From assembly GCA_002309635.1 (NCBI GenBank), contig DBXO01000041.1, forward strand, positions 3,637 to 67,636: a stretch of DNA of 64,000 bases, given 5' to 3'. A program made the translations under genes and the position numbers. Shown here one piece after another: positions 16,549-25,661 of this stretch. This DNA comes from Ruminococcus flavefaciens (GTDB taxonomy: Bacteria; Bacillota; Clostridia; Oscillospirales; Ruminococcaceae). The notes beneath the pieces are model-generated. The model did no database searches. It was not told the DNA's origin and worked only from the letters and a program-made list of their open reading frames with translations. Each line of letters begins with the position of its first letter. Positions within the stretch are counted from its first letter, which is position 1.

Positions 16549-17472
16549 ATGAGCAAAAAGAATAGTAACAATACTCCGGAAACTGAAAACGATGAAAAAC
16601 TCGATATAAATACCAGCCTGCTAAAAAGCAGAAAGGATGTCAGAAAACAGCGCGAGGAAGAAATTGCCCGCCAGCAGCTTGAAATGGAACAAAATATCGC
16701 CAGGCGCGAAAAGGAAAAGCGCGAAGCCTACGAAAAAAGGATTCAAGAAGAAAGGATCGAGCTCATGCGCATGAAGCAGGGAGTTCTCGATGAGGCAGAA
16801 GCTACTATCCATGAGGAAAAGGAAGAAGAAATAAAGCTTACTTTCAAGCAGAAAATAATCAACTTTTTCTACCATAACAAGTGGTGGCTGGGTCTCGGCG
16901 CTTTCTTCACTGCATTGGCTGTATTCCTCACAGTTGACCTTCTTAAAAAGCCGAACCCCGATATGACTATACTTATGCTCTGCGAAAACTATTCTGTGGG
17001 CAATTCAGTCTATCTTGAGGACTACTTCTCGCAGTTCGCCGAGGACTTCAACGGTAACGGAAAGGTGCTTGCTTCGGTATACTACATTCCCTACACTGAC
17101 GACGAGGTGGCTAACTACACCAGCGGAGTTACGGGAAAACTTTCCGCATACCTCAGCAGCAGCGACTCGGTCATGATAATCGGCAACAAAAAAACTGTGA
17201 CCGATCTCCTTGACCCCAAGGATACTCTGGTAGACCTCAGTAAGATCTACCCCGACGATCCACATGTAAAGAAGTATTTCTATTATATAAAGGATACGGA
17301 TTTTGCCGAGAAGATAGGAGTTTCTCCCGACTGCATAACCAGTGATATGTTCTTTGCGATACGCAATCCTGTTGACCCGGTAAGCGGCGTCAAAGCAAAG
17401 CTGAAAAAAACATACGACAAGGACTTCCCTGTATTTGACAGAATCATAAAGTCTCTTTCAGAGGGAAAATAA
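16549..17472 (+). CDS. Single-pass membrane protein of unknown function
   Basis: The 307-residue protein is not recognised. It starts with a highly charged, Lys/Glu/Arg-rich region of about 100 residues that should form a cytoplasmic coiled coil (QQLEMEQNIARREKEKREAY and more), then one membrane segment (WWLGLGAFFTALAVFLTVDL, about 113-131) and an outer domain of about 175 residues without Cys. The outer part has NPDMTILMLCENYSVGN right after the membrane and alternating strands and helices. It lies between lysS and a strong terminator. A structural or signalling role at the membrane is possible, but no function is claimed. Confidence 0.75.
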   Translation: MSKKNSNNTPETENDEKLDINTSLLKSRKDVRKQREEEIARQQLEMEQNIARREKEKREAYEKRIQEERIELMRMKQGVLDEAEATIHEEKEEEIKLTFKQKIINFFYHNKWWLGLGAFFTALAVFLTVDLLKKPNPDMTILMLCENYSVGNSVYLEDYFSQFAEDFNGNGKVLASVYYIPYTDDEVANYTSGVTGKLSAYLSSSDSVMIIGNKKTVTDLLDPKDTLVDLSKIYPDDPHVKKYFYYIKDTDFAEKIGVSPDCITSDMFFAIRNPVDPVSGVKAKLKKTYDKDFPVFDRIIKSLSEGK

Positions 17473-17478
17473 AATAAT

Positions 17479-17515
17479 AAAGCGCAGCAAGAATGATATC
17501 TGCTGCGCTTTTCTT
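17479..17515. terminator. Two-way terminator between convergent genes
   Basis: AAAGCGCAGCA (17479-17489) pairs with TGCTGCGCTTT (17501-17511), with A-rich sequence before and T-rich sequence after. It can end transcripts from both the membrane protein gene and hemW. Confidence 0.78.
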
Positions 17516-17537
17516 ATTTCAAGCTTATAGCTGATGT

Positions 17538-18632
17538 CTAAAACACGAGATATTCAATGACCGAGTTTGACATGAGAAAACCCTTGGGTGTAAGCCATAT
17601 CCGCTCCCCGTCTGTTTCGGCATAGCCGTCCTTAATCAGAGGCGGCAGCTTTCTCTCCAAATCCGCTCTTTGTACTCCTGTATCGCACAGGCGCAGTCCA
17701 TCTTTCAGGCGCAGACGCAGCATGGCAGACTCCTCAAAGCCGCAGGGGTTTTCGTCTGTTACAGTGACCTGCTGTGTCACACCTGATATAAAGCCTGCAA
17801 TATCACGCTCCACCGCGAATCTTTTCCCGTCATAGCAGGAATGGGCGGCAGGTCCTATACCGAGGTAGTCCTCACACTTCCAGTATCGGCAGTTATGACG
17901 GCTCTCAAAGCCTTTTTTCGCAAAATTCGACACCTCATACTGCATGAAATCCCTCTCCTCAAGGAGACGAACCATTTCAAAATAAAGCTCTGCAGTTCTG
18001 TCCTCATCGGGAAGTCTGCTCCTTATTTCCTCGCAGTCAAAGGGAGTACCCTCCTCTGTTTTGAGGATGTACGCGGAAATATGCTGTATCGGCAGCTCCG
18101 TCAGCCTTTCTATGGAATAACGCAGGCTCTCAGGCTTCTGATCCGGCAGAGCTATCATAAGATCACAGGATATGTTGTCAAATCCCGCTTTATGAGCGTC
18201 AAGTACAGCCTGCTCCGCTCTTCCGGCACTGTGTACACGTCCGAGAATTTTCAGCTCAGCGTCTATCATGGACTGAACTCCAACAGAAAGTCGGTTTATG
18301 CCGATACTGCGTAGCTCCGAGAGTTTCTCACTGTTAAGGGTACAGGGATTCGCTTCAAGAGTTACCTCTGCATTTTCATCAAATATAAAGCAGCTGCGTA
18401 TCTCGTCAAGGATACTGCCCAGCTGCTCTGTACTCAGCATTGACGGAGTACCTCCGCCGAAATATACCGTAGCCGCGCTTCGGCTTCTGTCCGCATAATG
18501 CCTTATATTGCGGAGGACTGCCGCTGTGTAGTCCATGGCTGTCTGCCTTGTCCACTTTACGGAATAGAAATCACAGTAGCCGCACTTTTTTCCGCAGAAC
18601 GGCACATGGATATAGATACCGAGGTCTCTCAT
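17538..18632 (-). CDS. hemW: Radical SAM HemW-like protein
   Basis: The 364-residue protein begins GIYIHVPFCGKKCGYCDFYS, the HemW form of the radical SAM CxxxCxxC cluster site, followed by VYFGGGTPS and EANP motifs and the C-terminal HemN-like domain. HemW proteins were long called oxygen-independent coproporphyrinogen III oxidases but are now seen as heme chaperones; no heme genes lie nearby. The start overlaps the stop of the upstream small membrane protein gene by 4 bp (ATGA), and the whole group probably follows lepA, as in many Firmicutes where lepA precedes hemW. Confidence 0.92.
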   Translation of the reverse strand: MRDLGIYIHVPFCGKKCGYCDFYSVKWTRQTAMDYTAAVLRNIRHYADRSRSAATVYFGGGTPSMLSTEQLGSILDEIRSCFIFDENAEVTLEANPCTLNSEKLSELRSIGINRLSVGVQSMIDAELKILGRVHSAGRAEQAVLDAHKAGFDNISCDLMIALPDQKPESLRYSIERLTELPIQHISAYILKTEEGTPFDCEEIRSRLPDEDRTAELYFEMVRLLEERDFMQYEVSNFAKKGFESRHNCRYWKCEDYLGIGPAAHSCYDGKRFAVERDIAGFISGVTQQVTVTDENPCGFEESAMLRLRLKDGLRLCDTGVQRADLERKLPPLIKDGYAETDGERIWLTPKGFLMSNSVIEYLVF

Positions 18633-18967
18633 TTGTATGCGTCAAGCCGAATGGACTTCACCATTTTAAAGCAGAATGCATTCACTATCTTCGGAACTAT
18701 GTACATAATCGCGATTATTCCGATAACTATGGGCATTTCGTGAGTATACATCCATACGCTGTCCAGACCGTGGAGATATACGTATATTACAAATATGAGT
18801 CCCACCAAACAGAAAACAGCTTCAAATACGCTCGCTCCCTTACCGTTCACGCAGAGCTTTCCGCACTTGGGGCATGGCTTTCCCTTTGACTTCATAGTTC
18901 CCGCTACTGCCTTTTTAATGGGATTAAAGGTTTTTTCGCCGCAATGAGGGCATGTGTATATACTCAT
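18629..18967 (-). CDS. Zinc-ribbon membrane protein
   Basis: The 112-residue protein opens with two Cys pairs (YTCPHCGEKTF and PCPKCGKLC) typical of a zinc ribbon, then has two hydrophobic segments (VFEAVFCLVGLIFVIYVYL and MPIVIGIIAIMYIVPKIV). Function unknown. It lies between the 141-residue membrane protein and hemW, with a 4-bp overlap to the latter, so it is cotranslated with hemW. Confidence 0.75.
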   Translation of the reverse strand: MSIYTCPHCGEKTFNPIKKAVAGTMKSKGKPCPKCGKLCVNGKGASVFEAVFCLVGLIFVIYVYLHGLDSVWMYTHEMPIVIGIIAIMYIVPKIVNAFCFKMVKSIRLDAYK

Positions 18968-18969
18968 AT

Positions 18970-19395
18970 TTATTCGTTTCCTTTCAATGTATCGGCTTCT
19001 GCCTCAATGGGTTCAAGCTCCCTTGCAGGCTTTGCCTCGGGGACAGTGCCCGCAAGTCTGGGAGTAAGCCCGAGGCGCTTCTTCTTGCCTGCTTTTCTGC
19101 GCTGGCGGAAAATACTTGTGAAGTCCTCGGGGTGGAGTATGAAAAGTGTGAGAAGCATTGCTCCGAGAGCTGCAAAAAGCATTCTGAAGTTGTCATGCAC
19201 CACAAGACCAAATATAAGCAGGACTATGGCGGTCACACAGAAGCTGGTCCGTGACTTCTCACGAAGTTTTATCCTTACGGCGCGGAGAACTCTCCCCGCA
19301 GGAGAATTCTTCGGCACGAAATATTCCGTTATTACCGTGATGATACTTGCAATCAATATTACCGCAATGATTCCAAAAATGATGTAGTTTATCAT
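18970..19395 (-). CDS. Small membrane protein, unknown
   Basis: The 141-residue protein has three hydrophobic segments (IIFGIIAVILIASIITVI, TAIVLLIFGLVV and LFAALGAMLLTLFIL) and a charged C-terminal tail rich in Arg, Lys, Pro and Glu. No family was recognised. It sits 12 bp downstream of lepA behind an AGGGGG ribosome site and 2 bp before the zinc-ribbon gene. Confidence 0.7.
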   Translation of the reverse strand: MINYIIFGIIAVILIASIITVITEYFVPKNSPAGRVLRAVRIKLREKSRTSFCVTAIVLLIFGLVVHDNFRMLFAALGAMLLTLFILHPEDFTSIFRQRRKAGKKKRLGLTPRLAGTVPEAKPARELEPIEAEADTLKGNE

Positions 19396-19407
19396 ATAAG
19401 CCCCCTA

Positions 19408-21210
19408 TCAGCTGTCAAGCTTCAGTACACTCATAAACGCCTCCTGCGGCACCTCTACAGTACCCAGCTGACGCATTCGCTTCTTGCCTTCCTTCTGCTT
19501 TTCGAGCAGCTTCTTCTTACGTGTGATATCGCCGCCGTAACACTTTGCAAGAACGTCCTTGCGCATTGCCTTTACGGTCTCGCGGGCTATTATCTTGCCG
19601 CCTATGGCAGCCTGTATAGGCACCTCGAACAGCTGACGCGGAATGTTGTCCTTGAGCTTTTCGGCTATCTTACGCGCTCTCGGGTAAGCCTTGTCAGCGT
19701 GGATTATAAAGCTGAGAGCGTCAACCACTTCACCGTTGAGGAGTATATCCAGCTTGACGAGCTTGCTGGGAACATAGCCCATCATCTCGTAATCAAATGA
19801 CGCATAGCCCTTTGTACGGGATTTAAGCACGTCAAAGAAGTCATATATTATCTCATTGAGCGGCAGCTCATAATGAAGCTCAACACGGGTATCGTCGAGG
19901 TACTTCATATCCTTGAACACGCCTCGTCTGTCCTGACATAGCTCCATGATATTTCCGACATAGTCCGACGGTGAGAGTATGCTCGCTTTTACCATAGGCT
20001 CCTCGGCTGTCTGTATGAGTGCAGGATCCGGGTAATTGGTCGGATTGTCTATATACTGCACCTCTCCGTTGGTGAATGTGACCTTGTATATAACTGACGG
20101 AGCTGTTGTGATAAGGTCGAGGTTATACTCACGTTCAAGTCTTTCCTGTATTATCTCCATATGGAGAAGTCCGAGAAAGCCGCAGCGGAAACCGAAGCCG
20201 AGAGCTATAGATGTCTCGGGCTCGAATGAGAGCGAAGCGTCATTGAGCTGGAGCTTTTCAAGTGCGTCGCGGAGGTCTCCGTATTTGGCGCCGTCGGCGG
20301 GATATATACCCGAGAACACCATAGGATTTACCTTGCGGTATCCCGGCAGGGGCTCGTCGCAGGGGCGCTCGTCGCTTGTGACCGTATCGCCTACGCGGGT
20401 ATCGCCTATGCTCTTGATAGAAGCTGCTATATAGCCGACCTCTCCCGCTTCAAGGCTGCCGTTGTTGACAAGGTTTGAAGCGTCCATGAAGCCCGCCTCA
20501 ACTACGTTGAATACAGCTCCCGTAGCCATAAGGCGGATATTGTCGCCTACCTTAACTCTGCCCTCTTTTATGCGTACATAAATGATAACGCCCTTATAGG
20601 AGTCGTAATAGCTGTCAAAAATAAGAGCTTTCAGCGGCTTTTCGGGATCTCCCTGAGGTGCCGGCACATCGGTCACTATCCTTTCGAGGACAGCTTCGAT
20701 ATTTATGCCCATTTTCGCCGAAATGCGGGGAGCGTCCATTGCAGGGATACCTATAACGTTCTCCACCTCGCTGCAAACTCTCTCGGGGTCTGCCGAGGGG
20801 AGGTCTATCTTGTTTACTACAGGGACTACCTCAAGGTCGTGCTCGATGGCGAGGTATGTGTTTGCAAGTGTCTGAGCCTCGATTCCCTGCGAAGCGTCAA
20901 CAACAAGTATTGCGCCCTCACAGGCTGCAAGTGAACGTGATACCTCATAGTTGAAGTCAACGTGACCCGGAGTGTCGATGAGGTTGAAGATGTAGTCCTC
21001 GCCGTCCTGAGCTGTGTACTTAAGGCGTACCGCACGGGCTTTTATGGTTATTCCTCTCTCCCTCTCTATGTCCATATTGTCGAGAAGCTGGTCCTCCATG
21101 TCGCGTATGGCAACAGTTTCGGTCTTTTCGAGTATACGGTCGGCAAGTGTGGACTTGCCGTGATCTATATGCGCGATGATACAAAAGTTTCTGATCTTAT
21201 CGTTAGCCAA
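19408..21210 (-). CDS. lepA: Elongation factor 4 (LepA)
   Basis: LepA is a ribosome-binding GTPase related to EF-G. The 600-residue protein has G1 [10 protein letters not shown]3 DTPGHVDF, G4 NKIDLP and the LepA-specific C-terminal domain ([20 protein letters not shown]). The start is taken as TTG at 21210, so that the protein begins with the normal [25 protein letters not shown] lies 6 bases before it, while the TTG at 21228 has no ribosome site. It is the first gene of the group ending with hemW. Confidence 0.96.
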   Translation of the reverse strand: MANDKIRNFCIIAHIDHGKSTLADRILEKTETVAIRDMEDQLLDNMDIERERGITIKARAVRLKYTAQDGEDYIFNLIDTPGHVDFNYEVSRSLAACEGAILVVDASQGIEAQTLANTYLAIEHDLEVVPVVNKIDLPSADPERVCSEVENVIGIPAMDAPRISAKMGINIEAVLERIVTDVPAPQGDPEKPLKALIFDSYYDSYKGVIIYVRIKEGRVKVGDNIRLMATGAVFNVVEAGFMDASNLVNNGSLEAGEVGYIAASIKSIGDTRVGDTVTSDERPCDEPLPGYRKVNPMVFSGIYPADGAKYGDLRDALEKLQLNDASLSFEPETSIALGFGFRCGFLGLLHMEIIQERLEREYNLDLITTAPSVIYKVTFTNGEVQYIDNPTNYPDPALIQTAEEPMVKASILSPSDYVGNIMELCQDRRGVFKDMKYLDDTRVELHYELPLNEIIYDFFDVLKSRTKGYASFDYEMMGYVPSKLVKLDILLNGEVVDALSFIIHADKAYPRARKIAEKLKDNIPRQLFEVPIQAAIGGKIIARETVKAMRKDVLAKCYGGDITRKKKLLEKQKEGKKRMRQLGTVEVPQEAFMSVLKLDS

Positions 21211-21247
21211 AGTTTTACCTCTTTTCAAAACATATTTACTCAGTATA

Positions 21248-21276
21248 ATTATATCAGAAAGTCCGTTGTTTGTAAA
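21248..21276 (-). promoter_or_regulatory. Promoter of lepA
   Basis: On the minus strand TTTACA (21276-21271), a 17-bp spacer and TATAAT (21253-21248) stand about 38 bases before the lepA start codon. Confidence 0.7.
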
Positions 21277-21320
21277 GAGGTTTCTTCACGGAAAAGGCAA
21301 GGACATCTGAACTCTTCCGC

Positions 21321-21353
21321 AAAAAAACACGGTACAGCTTTCACTGTACCGTG
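21321..21353 (-). terminator. Terminator after the GH5 cellulase gene
   Basis: Read on the minus strand, CACGGTACAG and CTGTACCGTG form a 10-bp stem (21353-21328) followed by seven T. It lies 25 bp beyond the GH5 stop codon and upstream of the lepA promoter. Confidence 0.85.
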
Positions 21354-21378
21354 CAGTAATAGTTATTCAGTTATGCTC

Positions 21379-23289
21379 TCAGCCGTTAGGCTCGAGAGTT
21401 GCTATCTTCTTCAGGAGATACAGCTGTATCCTGAGAGCATCGTTTGATGTAAGTCCCTTTGTACTTGTATCAACATCTGCATTCTCCTTGCCCTGTACTG
21501 TGATAGCCTTTGCGTCAGTACCGCCTACGCCGTACTTGTTCGGATTTGCAAGGCTTTGCATAATGAGAACAGCGTCTGACATGTCGATCTCGCCGTCGCA
21601 GTTTGCGTCACCCCATGCCGGTGCCTTCTCAGGTCCTGTTGTGTCCTGAGAAGTAACGGGAGCTGTTGTAGTAGTTGTTGTTTCAGCAGGTAAAGTTGCT
21701 GAAGTCGTTGAGGTTGTTGTAGTTGCAGTTGTTGTTACAGTCGTTGTTGTTGTAGTTGTTGCCGAAGTAGTTGTTGTGGTGCTTGCAGTAGTTGTTGTAG
21801 TAGTTGCGGAAGTAGTTGTTGTTGCAGATGTTGTGGTAGTTGTAGTCCTGGGAGCAGGATTAGTATTGCCCGAATAGTAATCGGAAAGCGAGATACCGTT
21901 GCCTGCCGTACCAAGAGGTATCTGATGATCGAGGCTGATGAACTTGCCGCCCTCTGTCTGCCAGAGCGCAGGCTTGATGAATTCATACTTCTCATCGTCC
22001 CACTTCTGGAAGTTGTCGTAAACAAGTCCGCCCGTATCCGATGAATTCTCATTGAAGCACCAGAAGGTATGGTGGATATGCTTGTCTATCATGTAGTCGC
22101 GGAGCTCCTGCATCCAGTGAACATTCTCACCTGTCTTGTCATGCTCTTTATCGACCCAGCCGCCCCATTCTCCCATGAGGAGAGGAGAGATATTCTCTTC
22201 AACAAGATATGCCCATGTGTCATACCAGTAGTCGTCAAGAAGGGTCTGACGTGTAAATGTCTTGCCCGGGTCGTCAAGGTAGAACCACTCCTGCTTCCAT
22301 ACCTCCGGACCGTAGTCATGAGGAGAATATACAAGCTGGCTCTGATACTGGCCAAGATCAACGGGATACTCCCTTGCACCGCGGAAATTAGCTCCCCACC
22401 ATGCGCCGTAGTATGGTTGATAATCCGGATCATCGTAATGAGCATAATCAACGGAATTTGAATTCCAGTCATAGCCCTTTTCAAATCTCGGATACACCTC
22501 TATTCCCTCTACCATTATAAGCAGATTAGGATTCTTGTCAAGGCAGGCTTTAGCGCCTTTCTCTGCAGCATAGCGCCAGTTGTTGCTGTCGGACGAGCCG
22601 TCCCACTTTGCAAATATACCGTCATCCTTCTTGCCGTGAGGCTCATTCTTCAGGTCGATGGCGATGACTGTGTCGTCATCCTTGTAATAATCTGCGAACC
22701 ATGAAAGTGCGTCCAGCCAGTCCTTTTCACTGTAATTGCTGTCATACCAGAGCGCATAGTTATGACCCGCAGCGTTTGTTGTAGCACAGTGGATATCCAT
22801 CATGATCTTGATGCCGTCTTCCTTGCACCACTCAACTACCTTGTTCCAGATATCGAAGCTGTACATGGGAGTACCGCCCACAACGCCCTCTACTGTGAGC
22901 TCGGGGTTCTCGTACTCGTTTAGCTTGATGATCGGATCGGGTTTCTTGTTCTTCCACTGGAGGATTATCTCAGTGGACATAGGAACACGGAGAAGATTGA
23001 AGCCGTGGTCTGCAATAAGGTCGAGGCAGTGGTGTACGTTTACCGACCATGCGCCGTCAAATACCTGACTTCCTACGTTATAGCCGAACCAGTTTACACC
23101 TGTCAGCCATACCGGGTTTCCGTCCTTGTCAACGATCTGTGCTTTATCATTGACGTGGAGCCAGTCGTCGCCGCTTGTATCAGCAGCCAGTGCGACATTT
23201 TCTTCTGTGGGCATGCCGTTCAGTGTGGGAACAAGCATGACCGCTGCTGCCAGACCTGCCAGCAGCCTTGTTAAAATGTGTTTTGCCAT
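21379..23289 (-). CDS. GH5 endoglucanase with dockerin
   Basis: The protein (636 residues from ATG 23289, which has AGAGAGGG 8 bases upstream; an in-frame start 24 bases earlier lacks this) is a secreted cellulosomal cellulase. It has a signal peptide (LLAGLAAAVMLVPTLNG), a GH5 barrel (about 45-465; acid/base Glu in IDLKNEPHG, nucleophile Glu in LLMGEWGGW), a Thr-rich linker (about 480-550) and a C-terminal dockerin with two calcium loops (WGDANCDGEIDMSDAVLIMQ and ENADVDTSTKGLTSNDALR). The repetitive linker DNA is in frame and not a microsatellite artefact. It is monocistronic, with promoter at 23331-23359 and terminator at 21321. GH5 subfamily not assigned. Confidence 0.93.
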   Translation of the reverse strand: MAKHILTRLLAGLAAAVMLVPTLNGMPTEENVALAADTSGDDWLHVNDKAQIVDKDGNPVWLTGVNWFGYNVGSQVFDGAWSVNVHHCLDLIADHGFNLLRVPMSTEIILQWKNKKPDPIIKLNEYENPELTVEGVVGGTPMYSFDIWNKVVEWCKEDGIKIMMDIHCATTNAAGHNYALWYDSNYSEKDWLDALSWFADYYKDDDTVIAIDLKNEPHGKKDDGIFAKWDGSSDSNNWRYAAEKGAKACLDKNPNLLIMVEGIEVYPRFEKGYDWNSNSVDYAHYDDPDYQPYYGAWWGANFRGAREYPVDLGQYQSQLVYSPHDYGPEVWKQEWFYLDDPGKTFTRQTLLDDYWYDTWAYLVEENISPLLMGEWGGWVDKEHDKTGENVHWMQELRDYMIDKHIHHTFWCFNENSSDTGGLVYDNFQKWDDEKYEFIKPALWQTEGGKFISLDHQIPLGTAGNGISLSDYYSGNTNPAPRTTTTTTSATTTTSATTTTTTASTTTTTSATTTTTTTVTTTATTTTSTTSATLPAETTTTTTAPVTSQDTTGPEKAPAWGDANCDGEIDMSDAVLIMQSLANPNKYGVGGTDAKAITVQGKENADVDTSTKGLTSNDALRIQLYLLKKIATLEPNG

Positions 23290-23330
23290 GTTAAAATCCC
23301 TCTCTTTTAACAAAATTTATTGGTATATCC

Positions 23331-23359
23331 ATTATACCTCTTTTCACAGGAAATGTCAA
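23331..23359 (-). promoter_or_regulatory. Strong promoter of the GH5 gene
   Basis: On the minus strand TTGACA (23359-23354), 17 bp, TATAAT (23336-23331): both boxes match consensus perfectly. No operator palindrome was recognised next to it. Confidence 0.88.
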
Positions 23360-23451
23360 CGATATTTCCCTGTTTTTGCATTATTTGAAGCAGTATTATA
23401 TCATTTCACACTAACAGACAAATGATAAAACTTGTCTTTTGCACCTGATAC

Positions 23452-24006
23452 CTACAATTCCATTTTTTTAAGCAGCTCCTCTATCGAACCGGAAAGGTGC
23501 ACTGCTTTTTTATCAACAGGCTGAACTGCCGTTACCTCGCCGGTCTCGTTGTCAGCCATGACAAGATAACCGTCGTCGCCCTCAATACAGCAAAAGCCGC
23601 CTATCAGAAGCAGATTATGCTCACTGAGACAGTTCGTGTCCTCGTAATTAAAGTATACGCTGAGGAGCTCCGCAATATCGGTGTCCTGCGTTATCATATT
23701 CAGACTCAGCGAGATAATTCCTGTTTCCGTCACGAAATGCCCGTCAAGATAAAGAAACCAGTATGTGGACACATATTCCTTTATCTGCTCTGATATTTTA
23801 AAGCCGAGTCTGCTTTCGGCTTTTGCAAAATCAGCAGGTCTGTCCTGCAATACGGGCTTCCACTCGGCGTAGCCCTCACTGTCAAGGGTATCCGTCAGGA
23901 ACAGCCCCGTATGGCGGAGTTTTTCATTAAAAGGCTTTTTTCTGAGAAAAACAGCGGCGTTTCCGACTTTTTCAAAGTAGATATCGAATGCTTCTTTCAT
24001 TGACAT
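23452..24006 (-). CDS. Syd/SUKH-like protein
   Basis: The protein has 185 residues from ATG 24006, chosen because CGGAGGA lies 8 bases before it. It resembles the SecY-interacting Syd family of the SUKH superfamily: EWKPVLQDRPADFAKAESRL, then a helix and strand IKEYVSTYWFLYLDGHF, a long core and a C-terminal AVHLSGSIEELLKKM helix. In proteobacteria Syd binds SecY; SUKH proteins elsewhere act as immunity proteins against toxins. No toxin gene is next to it. It lies 66 bp after sigF, on the same strand. Assignment is by motif memory and moderate. Confidence 0.6.
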   Translation of the reverse strand: MSMKEAFDIYFEKVGNAAVFLRKKPFNEKLRHTGLFLTDTLDSEGYAEWKPVLQDRPADFAKAESRLGFKISEQIKEYVSTYWFLYLDGHFVTETGIISLSLNMITQDTDIAELLSVYFNYEDTNCLSEHNLLLIGGFCCIEGDDGYLVMADNETGEVTAVQPVDKKAVHLSGSIEELLKKMEL

Positions 24007-24071
24007 GACTATTCCTCCGATGCGGCAGTATCTGTTTTTATTATACCAATACACAGGGCAAAAGTCAATTT

Positions 24072-24731
24072 TCAGCTCAGCAGCTCCTCGCGCATATGTG
24101 CAAGCAGCTTCTTCTCGCGGCGTGATACCTGCACCTGCGTCATACCAAGTATATCGGCCGTCTTCGACTGCGTAAGCCCCCTGAAATAGCGGAGCCTAAG
24201 CAAAGCGCGGTCCTTTGCTTCGAGCTCCGCCATTATCTGACGGAGAGCAAGGAGGTCGGTTATGCTCTCGTCGGGAGCTTCCACGGGGATATCCGTCTGC
24301 CCCTCATCATCGTCGCCCGAGGTGAGGGATACCACAGGCTGACTTACGCAGAGAGCTTCGGATACGGCAGCCTCGCTCTCACCCGAGAGCTGCGCAAGCT
24401 CGGCTACTGTCGGCTCCCGCATCTCCCGCTGCCGGAAGTCCTCGCACAGACGCTGCAAACGGAGTGAAAGCTCCTTGAGGCTGCGGCTGACCCTGACCGA
24501 GCCGCCGTCGCGGAAAAGCCGCTTTATCTCGCCCAGTATGACTGGCACAGCATAAGTGGAGAACTTTACTCCCCTGCCGCTGTCAAAGGCTTTCACTGCC
24601 TTCAGCAGTCCGATACAGCCTGCTGAATACAGGTCGTCATACTCTATTCCCCGCCCGCGGAAACGGTTTGCGCAGAGATGTACAAGCCCGAGATTATCCT
24701 CGGCGGCAGGCTTTTTCACATCAGCCGTCAT
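24072..24731 (-). CDS. sigF: Sporulation sigma factor SigF
   Basis: The 219-residue protein is a sigma-70 family factor of the SigF/SigG/SigB group: region 2 (DLYSAGCIGLLKAVKAFDSG and KFSTYAVPVILGEIKRLFRD), region 3 (EPTVAELAQLSGESEAAVSEA) and region 4 (LTQSKTADILGMTQVQVSRR). As the third gene of spoIIAA-spoIIAB-sigF it is assigned as SigF, the first forespore-specific sigma factor. Its start overlaps the end of spoIIAB by 11 bp, so translation is coupled and the anti-sigma factor is made together with it. Confidence 0.92.
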   Translation of the reverse strand: MTADVKKPAAEDNLGLVHLCANRFRGRGIEYDDLYSAGCIGLLKAVKAFDSGRGVKFSTYAVPVILGEIKRLFRDGGSVRVSRSLKELSLRLQRLCEDFRQREMREPTVAELAQLSGESEAAVSEALCVSQPVVSLTSGDDDEGQTDIPVEAPDESITDLLALRQIMAELEAKDRALLRLRYFRGLTQSKTADILGMTQVQVSRREKKLLAHMREELLS

Positions 24732-25158
24732 GGTCTGACAGCCTCTTTCTCATGGTGACTGTGGTCCCCTTGTTCGGAGCGCTACGCACCGCCAGCTTGT
24801 CCATAAAGGACTGCATTACCGAAAAACCGAGCCCAGAGCGTTCTTCTTCGGGAGCAGTGGTGAAAAGCGGCTCCATTGCCTGCTCTATGTCCGCTATGCC
24901 GCAGCCCTTGTCCTTTACCCTTATGTACACCTCTCTTTTCGGCAGCAACCGTACCGTCAGCTCTATATCTCCCTTTTTATGCCTGTAGCCGTGTACCACC
25001 GCGTTGGTGACAGCCTCCGATACTGCCGTCCTTATATCGGAAAGCTCCTCCACTGTGGGGTCTGCCTGTATCAGGAATGACGATACCACTGCGCGGGCTG
25101 CCGCTTCGTTTACCGAAAGGGACGGCATTCTGAATCTTATCTCGTTCAGTATTTCCAT
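24721..25158 (-). CDS. spoIIAB: Anti-sigma F factor SpoIIAB
   Basis: SpoIIAB is a GHKL-type kinase that holds SigF and phosphorylates SpoIIAA. The protein (145 residues from the ATG at 25158, 7 bases after AAAGGAG; another ATG two codons earlier is too close to it) has the N box EAVTNAVVHGYRH, the G1 box VKDKGCGIADIEQA and the G2 segment ERSGLGFSVMQSFMD. All three nucleotide-binding boxes are intact, so it should be active. It is flanked by spoIIAA (12 bp) and sigF (overlap). Confidence 0.93.
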   Translation of the reverse strand: MEILNEIRFRMPSLSVNEAAARAVVSSFLIQADPTVEELSDIRTAVSEAVTNAVVHGYRHKKGDIELTVRLLPKREVYIRVKDKGCGIADIEQAMEPLFTTAPEEERSGLGFSVMQSFMDKLAVRSAPNKGTTVTMRKRLSDHDG

Positions 25159-25170
25159 ATTCATTCTCCT

Positions 25171-25476
25171 TTACCGTATTTTTACTATGCGCTCAATGCC
25201 TGAAAGCTTCATTACGCGCTTGATGTATGGCTGAGGGTTCAGTACCTCAAGACGTCCGCCGCACTCCTTCAGCAGCTTGCTCCTGCCCATTATGAGCCCT
25301 ATGCCCGAACTGTCCATAAATGTTATGCCGCCGAAGTCTATTGCAAGCTCCCTGGGCTGTGCCGTTACTATGAAACGGTCAAGCTCTGCACGGAGCTCCT
25401 TTGCATTGTGATGGTCTATTTCACCACTGAGCCTTGCAATTGCCGTTCCGTTCTCGTTTTTTATGTCTATTTTCAT
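25171..25476 (-). CDS. spoIIAA: Anti-anti-sigma factor SpoIIAA
   Basis: SpoIIAA frees SigF by binding SpoIIAB when unphosphorylated. The 101-residue STAS-domain protein contains GGITFMDSSGIGLIMGR with the conserved phosphorylatable Ser, and is of normal length. AAGGAGG precedes the ATG. A TATAAT at about 25525-25530 on the minus strand could be part of its promoter, but no convincing -35 or SigH-type box was found. Confidence 0.92.
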   Translation of the reverse strand: MKIDIKNENGTAIARLSGEIDHHNAKELRAELDRFIVTAQPRELAIDFGGITFMDSSGIGLIMGRSKLLKECGGRLEVLNPQPYIKRVMKLSGIERIVKIR

Positions 25477-25588
25477 TGCTTTTCCTCCTTTTCGCTGCCA
25501 TGCGGAACCTTTTCATGCCTGATTATACCACTGATCTGCCGCGAAATATGCCGAAAGCGGTCGCGTGTCTGAAATTTCGGAATAATGA

Positions 25589-25617
25589 TTGAAATATCCG
25601 CGTAATAATGGTATAAT
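25589..25617 (+). promoter_or_regulatory. Promoter of the flavodoxin-ferredoxin gene
   Basis: TTGAAA (25589-25594), 17 bp, TATAAT (25612-25617). It lies in the 185-bp space between the divergent spoIIAA and flavodoxin-ferredoxin genes. Confidence 0.75.
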
Positions 25618-25661
25618 TGTTCTTGAAACGCTCAAAACCGCATATCACAAGGAGGAGCTTT

